A DNA stretch of 64,000 nt from Nostoc sp. S4 (GCA_029379225.1 JAQYWR010000046.1:1-64000); one strand, 5' to 3'. Positions 8,835-18,339 are shown, counted from the first letter of the stretch. Made by a program: numbers and translations. Notes: generated from the sequence alone by a model not told the origin.

Positions 8835-10127
8835 ATGATTCATCCAAATAACTCTGACAAAACTCAACTAGATGCGCTCATGAGTCAAGGGATGCCCCAT
8901 TGGCAAATCAGCAATAGCTTTGACAAATCCTATAAAGAACAGCGACAGCACTTCCTGCTCAAGCGACTACAATTGCAGGCTCAGATTATGCTGATTGCTG
9001 GTTTGACTTTAACCGCTTTTTTCCTTTGGGTAAATTCACAGGTAGAAGGCAAAATATACGCCTTTAAAATTAGTTTTGTAGTAGAATTATTCATTCTTAT
9101 TTGTTGGGCTTTATGTAAAACCTCTATAGGCCGCCGCCATCCAGATTTAATTTTTTTGAGTTTATGTTGGTCTGTAAATTGTGTTATCCAAATTGATATA
9201 GCATTGCTATTTAATAATCTCGAACCTAGAAGCAATCTCTGGAATCTAATGTTTTTAACTCAAGCTACACTTGTGCCAGTAAAATGGTGGATGCATTTTG
9301 GATCGCAAGTTGGGACAATTTTATGTTACTTAACTTTATTTATCTTATATAATCCTACCTTAAAAAATCCATTAGCTGCTTATGTTGAAAACAGTATATA
9401 TTTTTTTTGGACTTGCATAATTTGTGTGTTTTCGGTTTATTTATATGAACGCTTACAAAAAAATGAATTCAACGCCCGGAAAGCGATGGAGGTAGCTCAA
9501 CAAAAATCAGAACGGCTGCTACTAAATATTTTGCCAGAGATGATTGCCGAACAATTAAAACAACAGCCAACAACTATTGCTGATAGTTTTCACGAGGTAA
9601 CGGTGTTATTTGCTGATATTGTTGGTTTTACAGAACTTTCAACTCGGACATCTCCTGCGGAATTAGTTGATTTACTAAATAGAATATTTTGTTTGTTTGA
9701 CCAATTAGCAGAACGTCATGGAGTCGAGAAAATCAAAACAATTGGCGACGCATATATGGCCGTTGCTGGGTTGCCAAATCAGTCTCACAACCATGCGATC
9801 GCCATCGCTAACATGGCGTTAGATATGCAAAATGCTGTAACTAAGTTTAATGCAGAAAACAATCAATCTTTTTGCATTCGTATTGGCATTAGTACAGGAC
9901 CGGTAGTCGCAGGAGTGATTGGTTTGAAAAAATTTGCCTACGACCTTTGGGGAGATACAGTCAATACAGCTAGTCGAATGGAATCACATGGTATCGCAGG
10001 TAGTATCCAAGTTTGTGAAGTAACTTATCAACTTTTAAAAGATAAATATTTATTGGAAGAACGAGGTTTAATTAAAGTTAAAGGAAAAGGTGAAATGATG
10101 ACTTATTTATTAAAAGGAATTAATTAG
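8835..10127 (+). CDS. membrane class III adenylate cyclase
   Basis: A 430-residue protein with about six hydrophobic segments (48-66, 78-94, 105-125, 136-150, 158-175, 187-205), a linker helix with the NILP signature (221-224), and a C-terminal class III cyclase domain. Catalytic residues are complete: metal aspartates Asp261 (FADIVGF) and Asp305 (GDAYM), adenine-selecting Lys301 and Asp370 (YDLWGD), and transition-state Asn377/Arg381 (NTASR). Lys plus Asp predicts ATP rather than GTP as substrate. The domain acts as a homodimer in the cytoplasm. It stands alone on the plus strand, divergent from the helicase operon. Confidence 0.92.
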   Translation: MIHPNNSDKTQLDALMSQGMPHWQISNSFDKSYKEQRQHFLLKRLQLQAQIMLIAGLTLTAFFLWVNSQVEGKIYAFKISFVVELFILICWALCKTSIGRRHPDLIFLSLCWSVNCVIQIDIALLFNNLEPRSNLWNLMFLTQATLVPVKWWMHFGSQVGTILCYLTLFILYNPTLKNPLAAYVENSIYFFWTCIICVFSVYLYERLQKNEFNARKAMEVAQQKSERLLLNILPEMIAEQLKQQPTTIADSFHEVTVLFADIVGFTELSTRTSPAELVDLLNRIFCLFDQLAERHGVEKIKTIGDAYMAVAGLPNQSHNHAIAIANMALDMQNAVTKFNAENNQSFCIRIGISTGPVVAGVIGLKKFAYDLWGDTVNTASRMESHGIAGSIQVCEVTYQLLKDKYLLEERGLIKVKGKGEMMTYLLKGIN

Positions 10128-10140
10128 TCATTGGTCATTA

Positions 10141-10200
10141 GTTATTGTGCCCCTGCTCCGCCTACTTTCCCTGCTCCCCCTGCCCCCTGCCTCCCCAGTC
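10141..10200. repeat. C/T-rich dispersed intergenic repeat
   Basis: A pyrimidine-rich tract with repeated CCCCTGC/CCTGCTCC words between the cyclase and the TPR gene. It belongs to the same family as the tracts found inside the helicase, GNAT and GHL10 genes. Confidence 0.6.
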
Positions 10201-10244
10201 TCGGACTAAAATTAGAATTGACGTGACGTTTTTGAGTAGCTAAA

Positions 10245-12089
10245 GTGTCAGACTCTCTGCCATTGCGCGATCGCTATCTTGTCTTAATCAATGAAATTGT
10301 CGAAACCACCCTCAAGGGCAAAATTAGCTCTGTGGAACAGGTGTATCAAATGCTGGTTAAAGGTATCACTTCCGGCACAGGGGAAGTGTTTGAGCTAGCT
10401 TTGAGCGAGCGCTTGAATGCTCTCCAAAGCCAAGTCGATAGCGAAAAAGACGAACTTAAAAAAGCTAAAGCGACTCGCAGTTTGAGAGCTATTAAAACCA
10501 TTCAAACTCAATGGCAACGCTGGCAAGAGCAAAATAAAGCTACCGAAGCGATAGCTTGTGCAGTCACAGAAATTACTACAGCTTCTCCTCATGAGCGTCT
10601 GGCAGCATTTGTCCGTGTTACTGACCCGAATCAAAAGTATCCGCTAAATTTACCCCAATTACAACAGCTATCAAAATCATTACAGCAATTTGCCCAGGTA
10701 GATGCCGATTTACAACAATTTTCTGAAGGTATTACCCGTGGTTTAGCTTCTTGGCAACGCCTGCAAGACAATTTGCTCAGTTGGATGTACGAGCAAAGAG
10801 AATCTTTGGGATTTGGCGGTGTACCTGGCGAACGCGGCCCTTGGGCGAGTTGGGCGAAACAACTTAATAGTGAGTTACCCCAAGCACTGTTTCGCACTTT
10901 AGCGATGGAAGAATCTGCAATTCAATTTGCCGAACAGCAACGGGGTATCACCGTTAAAGATTGGGTAGAAATGGCGTTGATTTTACAATATTTGCAACGA
11001 GGGTTAATTAACTGGTTTGACCAACAAGCTTACGATGTTAAGGCAGGACCAAATTTGTCCATTTCCACTTTTTTGACCTTTGCAGTAATTTGGAGTCAGT
11101 TAGCAAGTGGTTTTCAAAGCATCAGTGCAGCATATAGCGATGCTTGTTCTCAAATTATGCTGCAAATTCTGCGAACCTTTGCCCAACGTTCATATTTTCC
11201 GCTTTATGGCGGCATTTTCGCCTCGTTTTCTGGAAGTTATCTCCGGAATACTCTAGATTATTTAGATGAACCGCTGCGAACTGTAGAGGGAACCCAGGAA
11301 AAAGCGCGGATTTTGACACTCTTAGGTTATTCTCAGCGTGCCTTGGGACAATATCAGCGCTCTGTAGACTTTCATCAACAGGCGTTGGAGATAGCTAGGA
11401 ATGCAGGCGATCGCCCCTGTGAAATTGCCAATCTCAACCACCTCAGCCGTACCTACGTGCAACAGCAAAATTATCCTGAAGCAATAAATTACAGTCAACG
11501 AGCATTAATATTGAGTCGGCAAGCAGGCGATAGGACAGGAGAAGCAAACGCGCTAGTAAATTTAGGTTACAGCGAAGTTATGCAGGCTCAGCAGTTAGAA
11601 AACTTAGAACCAGAAACCTATGAATCAGCAATTAACTATTTGGAACAAGGTTTAAAGTTGTCAGAAAAATTAGGGGATATTCCAAGTAAAGCCTTATGTT
11701 TCAGCAGCTTAGGAATTGCTTATTTAGTAATTGGACAATACCAAACCGCAATTAAATACCTTGAGGATGCTTTTAAAATAGCACAATTCTCCGGTGATTT
11801 ATATCTTCAGGGACGGAATTTAGCTTATTTAGCTGAAGCTTATTATCATCTACAAAATGTCGATAAAACTATCTATACAGGTAGCTTAGGAATGTATCTT
11901 TTAAATCAAATTGGTTCTCGTGAATGGCGTCAACCAGCAGGGTTACTGACAATTTTACAGCGACAAATAGGGACGGAAGATTTCCAAAAATTATTACAGC
12001 AACATCGTTCTAAAATCATTGTACTTATTGGTGTGGATGGCTATGATTACATCCCAAATCTGTTAGAAATATACAAGCAAGATATATAG
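10245..12089 (+). CDS. TPR-repeat protein, unknown function
   Basis: A 614-residue protein starting at GTG 10245 (MSDSLPLRDRYLVLINEIV). The N-terminal ~330 residues are helical, with a charged coiled-coil-like stretch (about 62-92), and match nothing I recognise. From about residue 350 it carries tetratricopeptide repeats with the usual G-Y..LG.Y..A...Y..AL pattern (for example QRALGQYQRSVDFHQQALEI and LGIAYLVIGQYQTAIKYLED). Probably a protein-interaction scaffold. Similar N-terminal helical plus TPR proteins are common in filamentous cyanobacteria. No operon partner is evident. Confidence 0.8.
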   Translation: MSDSLPLRDRYLVLINEIVETTLKGKISSVEQVYQMLVKGITSGTGEVFELALSERLNALQSQVDSEKDELKKAKATRSLRAIKTIQTQWQRWQEQNKATEAIACAVTEITTASPHERLAAFVRVTDPNQKYPLNLPQLQQLSKSLQQFAQVDADLQQFSEGITRGLASWQRLQDNLLSWMYEQRESLGFGGVPGERGPWASWAKQLNSELPQALFRTLAMEESAIQFAEQQRGITVKDWVEMALILQYLQRGLINWFDQQAYDVKAGPNLSISTFLTFAVIWSQLASGFQSISAAYSDACSQIMLQILRTFAQRSYFPLYGGIFASFSGSYLRNTLDYLDEPLRTVEGTQEKARILTLLGYSQRALGQYQRSVDFHQQALEIARNAGDRPCEIANLNHLSRTYVQQQNYPEAINYSQRALILSRQAGDRTGEANALVNLGYSEVMQAQQLENLEPETYESAINYLEQGLKLSEKLGDIPSKALCFSSLGIAYLVIGQYQTAIKYLEDAFKIAQFSGDLYLQGRNLAYLAEAYYHLQNVDKTIYTGSLGMYLLNQIGSREWRQPAGLLTILQRQIGTEDFQKLLQQHRSKIIVLIGVDGYDYIPNLLEIYKQDI

Positions 12090-12420
12090 AAAGTTACACA
12101 AGAGTGTTACCCTATAAATTTTCTCTAGTCTATGCAATTATAAAGCGCTATAATTGCATTTTGATGTTTGAGACTGACTTAAGAGTATTTTTAATCCGTA
12201 ACTCCATTTGACTTGCGTTCCCTCATATCTTTTTTAGTCTAAACTCCAGTTTCAAGTTAGGATGTCCTGTTGGTGAGCCTGATGAATAAACTTGCTCGCA
12301 GTCAAGTAGCAGCTGCGAGAATGTGAAAAGTTTTTCACCGAATAAAGGTAGCTGTATTCCGTTTTTTTGAATTATTGCAGCCTCTTGTTATGGCATCTAA
12401 TATTGAATCTAGAAGTTTTA
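12090..12420. other. spacer between convergent TPR and PIN genes
   Basis: The 331-bp AT-rich spacer holds the hairpin at 12133-12158. I see no ORF with coding character, RNA gene or repeat array in the remainder. Confidence 0.5.
12133..12158. terminator. AT-rich hairpin, possible terminator
   Basis: Perfect 10-bp arms (TGCAATTATA) around a 6-nt loop, about 45 bp past the TPR stop codon and followed by TTTTGATGTTT. The stem is AT-rich, so termination is only probable. Confidence 0.45.
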
Positions 12421-12828
12421 TTAATTAGGCGAAATTGAGATAATCCTTATGCTGTTAGTACGGGGAATGGAACTTTTAGCCTTCTCAGCAGTAATAAATT
12501 CTACTGCACCAACTGAGACTGCTGCTATATGAAGCGCATCCATTGCCCCTAGCCCTGATTGGCTGGCCTCTATGTGATAAGCATTGTGAATAATTTCGTC
12601 CAGATTTGTTGCCCAGTGTAAGACGCTATTAAAATATTCTTCATAAAAACGGACTTCGGCGATTCTCTGATTGTAAATTGCCTTAGGAAGTACTTCTAAT
12701 TTCAAAAAAATACTTGACGCAAATTCTCGACTGGGATCTTCGAGAATTTGCATCGCCATTTCAGAAATAGGATCTTCTGCTCGTGCAGCTACAATCAAAA
12801 CTGCTGAGTCTATAAAGGTGCAAATCAT
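12421..12828 (-). CDS. PIN-domain nuclease
   Basis: A 135-residue protein with PIN-domain acidic residues: Asp7 (TFIDSAV), Glu45 (LKLEVL), Asp97 (GAMDALHIA) and the following ITAEKA segment. The fold is that of Mg-dependent RNases such as VapC toxins. It overlaps the preceding unknown gene by four bases (ATGA), and that gene follows a TIGR04255-type gene, so the three form one operon. It could be the toxin or effector of that module. The upstream partner is much longer than a normal VapB antitoxin. Confidence 0.8.
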   Translation of the reverse strand: MICTFIDSAVLIVAARAEDPISEMAMQILEDPSREFASSIFLKLEVLPKAIYNQRIAEVRFYEEYFNSVLHWATNLDEIIHNAYHIEASQSGLGAMDALHIAAVSVGAVEFITAEKAKSSIPRTNSIRIISISPN

Positions 12829-13334
12829 CTAAGATTTTCCTGATACCCACCTCTGCGTTCGGCTTTTTCACGTTCTACTCCTTGCCAGTCCAGCAGGGGG
12901 ATGTTAGAGGCAACAATTTCCTCACGAATCTTACGTAATCGCTCACCTAATAAAGACTTGGACTTTGGTTTTTGGCGAGGCAAAGCTCCAGCCCTAGCAT
13001 TAAAAGTTGGGAAAAATTTGCCCAACCTATTTCCAGCATTAAATTGTTCTAGGCTAGCCGCTATGTTGGATTTGAAACTTTCCGGTTTCTCTTCAATTAC
13101 TGTAATTGTATATGGATAATTTTGACTAGATGGAATTGAGTTATCGGAAGAAATCTGCCAATAATTCACAGGTTCTTCACTAAAAGAATTTTTTGTATGA
13201 CCGTTTGCTGTTGAAGTGACTTTGGCGGCAATTGCAGGGTAAAGAAATCCTTGATTATCTCTATTAGTTATGCTTGCTCCTTGAGATTCTAGACTTGATT
13301 TATCATCAATTGGACGAGGTATAGTAGCAGTCAT
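12825..13334 (-). CDS. unknown protein between TIGR04255-type and PIN genes
   Basis: About 169 residues with no domain I recognise. The first ~100 residues are polar and probably disordered; the C-terminal part contains a basic helical stretch (KSKSLLGERLRKIREEIVAS) and ends in ERRGGYQENLR. ATG 13334, five bases after the upstream stop and behind a GGGGTGAT ribosome site, is preferred to an earlier start at 13358. Its stop overlaps the PIN gene start. The basic helix could be antitoxin-like or bind nucleic acid; this is inference from position. Confidence 0.6.
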   Translation of the reverse strand: MTATIPRPIDDKSSLESQGASITNRDNQGFLYPAIAAKVTSTANGHTKNSFSEEPVNYWQISSDNSIPSSQNYPYTITVIEEKPESFKSNIAASLEQFNAGNRLGKFFPTFNARAGALPRQKPKSKSLLGERLRKIREEIVASNIPLLDWQGVEREKAERRGGYQENLR

Positions 13335-13339
13335 TAAAA

Positions 13340-14158
13340 TCACCCCACTTGCTTCCAAATATCTTTTTGAATCTTTTGATCGGTTAAATTAGTAAAAGCT
13401 TGTAATATCGATTTGTGAGCTATGTAAAACCAGTCTTTCATTGTTTCAAGAGATTTATAATTTCCAATCCCTCGCGCAGTTAGTTCAAACGAAAGAGCTG
13501 GTAAACCCTCCTTTATTACAGAATTGATTACTACGTGCAGTCTACCAAGTTGATTGGGTAGCTCAAAAACTGTTGCCCAGTTAATGGTTTTGGGTTCAGA
13601 AAAAAGGCGTCGTGCATTCGCTCGCCAAGCAAAGTCTGGAAAAATATTCCCTATATCTTCAAGAGTTCTCCACCCTTGCCCCTGAGGAATATGGTTGATG
13701 TAAATTAGCTCATATTGCCTTGGTTTCACTTCTCCTAATTCAGCAGCTTGCAAAAATGAATTAAATTTTGACAAATAGGACTGGAATGAATTGATTATAG
13801 TTTCGTACCTTGGGTAGTCATTTTCAGAAGTAATTTTTCTCCAATTATGGATAAAACGGTCACGCTGAATCTGGATGATGCCTGTTTCATCGGGACTGAG
13901 AAACCATGCCCGTGGCAAGGGCGGTATGTCTGTAAAGCGAAACTGTGCTTCAACAGGCTCATCAAAACTTTCAATCGTTGCTACCAAAGGTGCTACATCC
14001 CTGCAAAATGGATAATCAGGTTGAAATATCTGCCAGGCTAAACCTATGTGAGGAGATTGCAGTGCTTCGATAGATTCAAACAGAATACTACAAGCCACCT
14101 CAACAATGGGCGGTTCTTCGTACTGAGGAAACCTTGATGGACTTGAAGTATTTGTCAA
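13340..14158 (-). CDS. TIGR04255-type family protein
   Basis: A 272-residue protein opening with the family hallmark YEEPPIVEVACSILFE and then FRFTDIPPLPRAWF; the C-terminus has the LSFELTARG and WFYIAHKSILQAFTNLT elements. I recognise it as the sporadically distributed TIGR04255 group, which has no known biochemical function and often sits in accessory regions, beside toxin-antitoxin-like genes. It is the promoter-proximal gene of the operon with the unknown 169-aa protein and the PIN nuclease. Confidence 0.75.
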   Translation of the reverse strand: MTNTSSPSRFPQYEEPPIVEVACSILFESIEALQSPHIGLAWQIFQPDYPFCRDVAPLVATIESFDEPVEAQFRFTDIPPLPRAWFLSPDETGIIQIQRDRFIHNWRKITSENDYPRYETIINSFQSYLSKFNSFLQAAELGEVKPRQYELIYINHIPQGQGWRTLEDIGNIFPDFAWRANARRLFSEPKTINWATVFELPNQLGRLHVVINSVIKEGLPALSFELTARGIGNYKSLETMKDWFYIAHKSILQAFTNLTDQKIQKDIWKQVG

Positions 14159-14538
14159 AACCTGCTCCTACTGGTCAAGACACATTGCCATCTTTAGACT
14201 ACCCATAATCCTGGCAAGGGAAGTTGATCTACATCATAATTTTGCAATCCATTGCTTAAAACACAAGTGGAGCGATCCAAAGTCAGCGATATAATAATGC
14301 GATCGCCCTTACCCAAATCACTTTTTTGATTAACATCATGTTATTGAAAGCGATCGTCTCTTTGAGACACCACTATCCCTACATTCCCTGCCTTCAGCCG
14401 CGCATTGACTGCTTCAACAGTCCACTTCATTGAACTAATTTTGAACTAAACTTACTCCATAATTAACCATAATTTGGAGTAATTTGAGGTGATATTAATG
14501 CAGTAAATCGTGAAAAATGCTCGATTCGCTAAAAAGCA
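14159..14538. other. spacer without recognised gene
   Basis: About 380 bp between the TIGR04255 operon start and the tRNA terminator. It contains several HIP1-type GCGATCGC/GATCGC words and presumably the operon promoter. No ORF or RNA gene is supported. Confidence 0.4.
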
Positions 14539-14562
14539 AAAACCCCTAAAACTAGGGGTTTT
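14539..14562 (-). terminator. rho-independent terminator of tRNA-Thr
   Basis: On the minus strand a 10-bp stem (AAAACCCCTA / TAGGGGTTTT) with a 4-nt loop is followed by T-rich sequence, immediately after the tRNA 3' end. Confidence 0.85.
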
Positions 14563-14569
14563 GGGCTGA

Positions 14570-14641
14570 AGCCAGCAATCAGATTTGAACTGATGACCTT
14601 CCGATTACAAGTCGGATGCACTACCACTGTGCTATGCTGGC
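14570..14641 (-). tRNA. tRNA-Thr (anticodon UGU)
   Basis: The minus strand folds as a full cloverleaf: acceptor arms GCCAGCA/TGCTGGC, D arm with AGTGGTAGT, anticodon arm CCGACT-TGT-AATCGG with anticodon TGT reading ACA/ACG-type threonine codons, and T arm with GTTCAAATC. CCA is not encoded. The discriminator base is T at 14570. Confidence 0.93.
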
Positions 14642-14982
14642 AAGTTTGGCAAACACGTAGCCCGCTAGAGATATCGCTCTAAAATATCAACCACGATTTA
14701 TTATTTTATCATAATTAATGTATTTGTCTAGGGCGATCGCTAAAAATATCCCCCTGCTCACACTTTACAGTTAACAGCCATCAGTCATCAGTCAGCAACT
14801 TCAAGTCGGATAATTTATTTCTTGGAGTTCCCATAAAGTTGATAAATTAATACTCATAGCAAAAGCTAACTCAAATCCTGGGCTGGACGCCAAAATATCT
14901 AGTACGGTTGTAAGATTGTACTTTTTTGACACGGCTGGGTAAAGGAACAGAATTGAGAAATTGTTCTTTACACATCACAAGC

Positions 14983-15903
14983 ATGGCAGCGTTGATCGGA
15001 CGAGATTTATTAAGTCTAGCGGACATTAGTTCAACCGAACTTCAAGAACTCCTGCAATTGGCAACTCAACTTAAATCCCAACAGTTGAAGTTGCAGTGTA
15101 ATAAAGTCTTAGGGTTGTTGTTCTCTAAAGCTTCAACTCGCACGCGAGTAAGTTTTACTGTAGCAATGTATCAATTGGGTGGACAAGTAATCGATCTTAA
15201 CCCTAATGTCACTCAAGTTAGTCGCGGGGAACCTGTGCAGGATACAGCGCGAGTCTTAGATAGATATCTCGATATTTTGGCAATTCGTACTTTTGCACAG
15301 CAGGAGTTGGAAATTTTTGCTAACTATGCCAAGATTCCAGTAATTAATGCCCTAACTGATGCAGAACATCCCTGTCAAGTCTTAGCTGATTTATTGACAA
15401 TTCAAGAAGCTTTTAGCACCCTTGCTGGGTTAACTTTAACCTATGTGGGTGATGGAAATAATGTCGCTAATTCTCTGATGTTGGGCTGTGCTTTAGTAGG
15501 AATGAATGTGAGAATTGCCACTCCTAGTGGATTTGAGCCAGATTCTAAGATTGTAGAACAAGCAAGAGCGATCGCTAATAACAAAACTGAAGTTCTACTC
15601 ACTCATGACCCAGAATTAGCCGCCAAAGGAACTGCTGTACTTTATACTGATGTTTGGGCAAGTATGGGACAAGAAGCAGAAGCGGATAATCGGCTGCCAA
15701 TCTTCCAACCTTACCAAATTTCCGAGCAGTTATTGAGCCTTGCTGACCCAGAGGCAATTGTTTTACACTGTTTACCAGCCCATCGTGGTGAAGAAATCAC
15801 TGAGGCAGTTATTGAAGGTTCTCAATCACGAGTTTGGGAACAAGCAGAAAATCGCCTCCACGCCCAAAAGGCTTTGCTTGCTAGTATCTTAGCAGCAGAA
15901 TGA
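14983..15903 (+). CDS. argF: ornithine carbamoyltransferase
   Basis: Converts ornithine and carbamoyl phosphate to citrulline in arginine synthesis. Motifs in order are SKASTRTRVSF (carbamoyl-phosphate site), HPCQVLADL (catalytic His/Gln), VGDGNNVANS, DVWASMGQE (ornithine-binding SMG loop) and HCLPAHRGEE (catalytic Cys). Start at ATG 14983 (MAALIGRDLLSL), as in other cyanobacterial ArgF proteins; a TTG at 14926 would add 19 poorly conserved residues. Length ~306 aa is normal. No other arginine gene is adjacent. Confidence 0.95.
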   Translation: MAALIGRDLLSLADISSTELQELLQLATQLKSQQLKLQCNKVLGLLFSKASTRTRVSFTVAMYQLGGQVIDLNPNVTQVSRGEPVQDTARVLDRYLDILAIRTFAQQELEIFANYAKIPVINALTDAEHPCQVLADLLTIQEAFSTLAGLTLTYVGDGNNVANSLMLGCALVGMNVRIATPSGFEPDSKIVEQARAIANNKTEVLLTHDPELAAKGTAVLYTDVWASMGQEAEADNRLPIFQPYQISEQLLSLADPEAIVLHCLPAHRGEEITEAVIEGSQSRVWEQAENRLHAQKALLASILAAE

Positions 15904-15945
15904 AGGAAGTAGAGACAAGGGTTAACCCAAGTCTTTCCAAAATAT

Positions 15946-15978
15946 AAGAGTCAGAATAACGACGTGCGGCTGACTCTT
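15946..15978. terminator. hairpin downstream of argF
   Basis: Nine-bp perfect arms (AAGAGTCAG / CTGACTCTT) with a 15-nt loop, starting 43 bp after the argF stop. There is no T-run after it, so it may stabilise the 3' end rather than terminate. Confidence 0.45.
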
Positions 15979-16089
15979 GACAATTTATCACTAAAAAATC
16001 AAGAATAAATAGGTGAAACAAAAGAAAAAATATTCTTACTTTTACCTTTAATATTTTTACTTTTCTATTGCCTATGGGGAGTTTTTTGT

Positions 16090-16103
16090 AGTACTAATGT
16101 TCT
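16090..16103. promoter_or_regulatory. LexA box upstream of lexA
   Basis: AGTACTAATGTTCT matches the published cyanobacterial LexA consensus RGTAC-N3-DGTTC-B at every defined position. It lies 31 bp before the lexA start codon, which implies autoregulation. Confidence 0.85.
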
Positions 16104-16134
16104 AGAGACATTTATAATTACTTCCCGCAAATTT

Positions 16135-16740
16135 ATGGAACGTCTAACGGAAGCTCAACAAGAACTTTACGAATGGTTAGCAGAATACATCAGAATGCAT
16201 CAACATTCGCCTTCAATTCGGCAAATGATGCAAGCGATGAATTTGAAATCACCAGCACCAATTCAAAGTCGTTTAGAACATTTACGCACTAAAGGATATA
16301 TAGAATGGACTGAAGGCCAAGCGCGAACGATTCGGATTTTGCATGGTGTGAAGCAAGGTGTACCAATTTTGGGCACGATCGCTGCTGGTGGTTTAATAGA
16401 ACCATTTACTGATGCTGTAGATCATTTAGACTTTTCTAATTTATCGTTACCTCCTCAAACCTACGCTTTGCGAGTAGCTGGCGATAGCATGATTGAAGAC
16501 TTAATTGCTGATGGCGATGTGGTATTCTTGCGTCCAGTACCAGAACCAAATCATTTAAAAAATGGTACTATCGTCGCCGCGAGAGTTGATGGATTCGGTA
16601 CGACATTAAAACGTTTTTATCGTCAAGGCGATCGCGTTACTCTCAAACCAGCAAATTCTAAGTACAATCCCATCGAAGTCAGTGCTATGCAAGTACAGGT
16701 GCAAGGTTCGCTGATTGGTGTTTGGCGGGGTTACAACTGA
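16135..16740 (+). CDS. lexA: LexA repressor
   Basis: A 201-residue LexA with an N-terminal winged-helix DNA-binding domain (about 1-66, SIRQMMQAMNLKS recognition region) and a C-terminal S24 autoprotease domain. The self-cleavage bond Ala84-Gly85 (TIAAGG) and the catalytic dyad Ser118 (GDSM) and Lys159 (TTLKRF) are all present, so RecA-stimulated autocleavage should be possible. That is worth noting because some cyanobacterial LexA proteins (e.g. Synechocystis) have lost these residues. A consensus LexA box precedes the gene. The Dnd-linked helicase gene starts about 110 bp downstream on the same strand. Confidence 0.95.
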   Translation: MERLTEAQQELYEWLAEYIRMHQHSPSIRQMMQAMNLKSPAPIQSRLEHLRTKGYIEWTEGQARTIRILHGVKQGVPILGTIAAGGLIEPFTDAVDHLDFSNLSLPPQTYALRVAGDSMIEDLIADGDVVFLRPVPEPNHLKNGTIVAARVDGFGTTLKRFYRQGDRVTLKPANSKYNPIEVSAMQVQVQGSLIGVWRGYN

Positions 16741-16851
16741 TAAATGAGGACTGGGGATAAGGGGTAATGGGGATTGGGAATTGGGAATTGGGAAAGATAA
16801 GTACCAATGACCAATACCTCGGCTTTGCTCAGTACAAGTGACTAATGACTA

Positions 16852-18339
16852 ATGAATATGTACCTGACGCCAAATCCAGTACGGCAACTGCCCACTTTCC
16901 GCTTAAAATTACCATTTGCAAGAGAAAGTAAGGCCAGTTACCAGACTCGGCAACCATTACCAGGATGCCCAAAAATGCCTTTATCTCTGCAATTGCGGCA
17001 ATATCAGCGAGAAGCGATCGCTAGCTGGTTTGCTAATAATGGTAGAGGGACGCTCAAAATGGCTACTGGTAGTGGTAAAACTATTACGGCATTAGCGATC
17101 GCTTGTGAATTATATCAGCAGATTAATTTACAAGTGCTGTTGGTGGTGTGTCCCTACCGCCATCTTGTTACCCAATGGGCGCGAGAATGTGAAAAATTTA
17201 ATTTGCAACCCATTTTAGCCTTTGAGAATTTACGCACTTGGCAAAGTCAACTGTCAACGCAAATTTATAATCTGCGTTCTGGTTCTCAACGGTTTGTTAC
17301 TGTAATTACTACAAACTCCACATTAATTGGAGATGGGTTTGGGTCTCAACTTAAATATTTTCCTGCCAAAACTTTAATTATTGGGGATGAGGCGCATAAT
17401 TTAGGCGCACCAAAGTTAGAAGAAAGTTTACCGCGTCGTGTGGGGTTGAGACTGGCTTTATCTGCCACACCGGAGAGGTATTTTGATGATTTTGGTACGC
17501 AATCTTTATTTGATTATTTTGGCCCAGTTCTTCAGCCAGAGTTTACTTTAAGGGATGCGATCGCTTGTGGTGCTTTGGTACATTATCTGTATTATCCTGT
17601 GCTGGTAGAGTTAACAGAAGCAGAAAGTATTGCTTATTTAAAGTTAACTAAAAAAATTGGGCGATCGCTTTTATTTCGAGAACGAGAAAATGGACAAGCA
17701 GGAGACTTTGAAGACAATGAAGATTTAAAGCCGTTATTGATGCAAAGGGCAAGGTTAATTGGTACAGCAGAAAATAAATTAAATGCTTTACGAGATTTAA
17801 TGGTAACTCGCCGCGAAACTACTCACACTCTTTTTTATTGTAGTGATGGTTCGCAAGAAGATGGGCAACGTTCATCCCTACGTCAACTTAAAGCTGTTGC
17901 TAAAATTCTGGGGGTAGATTTAGGGTATAAGGTAAGCACCTATACGGCTCAAACTTCTTTACAAGAAAGGGAAATATTGCGCCGTCAATTTGAAAGTGGG
18001 GAATTGCAAGGTTTAGTGGCAATTCGTTGTTTAGATGAAGGTGTCGATATTCCGGCAATTAAAACGGCAGTGATTTTATCAAGTTCTGGTAATCCCCGTC
18101 AATTTATTCAGCGACGGGGGCGAGTTTTACGTCCTCATCCAGCTAAAGAACGCGCAACAATATTTGACATGATTGTTTTGCCGCCAGATTTAGATAGAGA
18201 AACAATAGAAGTTGAGCGGAATCTGTTAAAAAAGGAGTTACGTCGTTTTGTGGAGTTTGCTGATTTGGCTGATAACGCTGGTGAAGCTAGAATGAAGTTA
18301 CTCGATTTACAAAAGCGATATGGTTTATTAGATATTTGA
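16852..18339 (+). CDS. DNA phosphorothioation-linked DEAH helicase (restriction component)
   Basis: A 495-residue SF2 helicase: motif I MATGSGKT (70-77), DEAH (180-183), SAT, and a C-terminal helicase domain with RCLDEGVDIP and motif VI QFIQRRGRVLRPH. I recognise it as the family named DNA phosphorothioation system restriction enzyme, defined by co-occurrence with dnd genes. Its role is thought to be in restriction of unmodified DNA, but its biochemistry is poorly known. It opens the Dnd island and is on the same strand as most of it. Distinct from the XPB-like helicase at 7-9 kb. Confidence 0.83.
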   Translation: MNMYLTPNPVRQLPTFRLKLPFARESKASYQTRQPLPGCPKMPLSLQLRQYQREAIASWFANNGRGTLKMATGSGKTITALAIACELYQQINLQVLLVVCPYRHLVTQWARECEKFNLQPILAFENLRTWQSQLSTQIYNLRSGSQRFVTVITTNSTLIGDGFGSQLKYFPAKTLIIGDEAHNLGAPKLEESLPRRVGLRLALSATPERYFDDFGTQSLFDYFGPVLQPEFTLRDAIACGALVHYLYYPVLVELTEAESIAYLKLTKKIGRSLLFRERENGQAGDFEDNEDLKPLLMQRARLIGTAENKLNALRDLMVTRRETTHTLFYCSDGSQEDGQRSSLRQLKAVAKILGVDLGYKVSTYTAQTSLQEREILRRQFESGELQGLVAIRCLDEGVDIPAIKTAVILSSSGNPRQFIQRRGRVLRPHPAKERATIFDMIVLPPDLDRETIEVERNLLKKELRRFVEFADLADNAGEARMKLLDLQKRYGLLDI

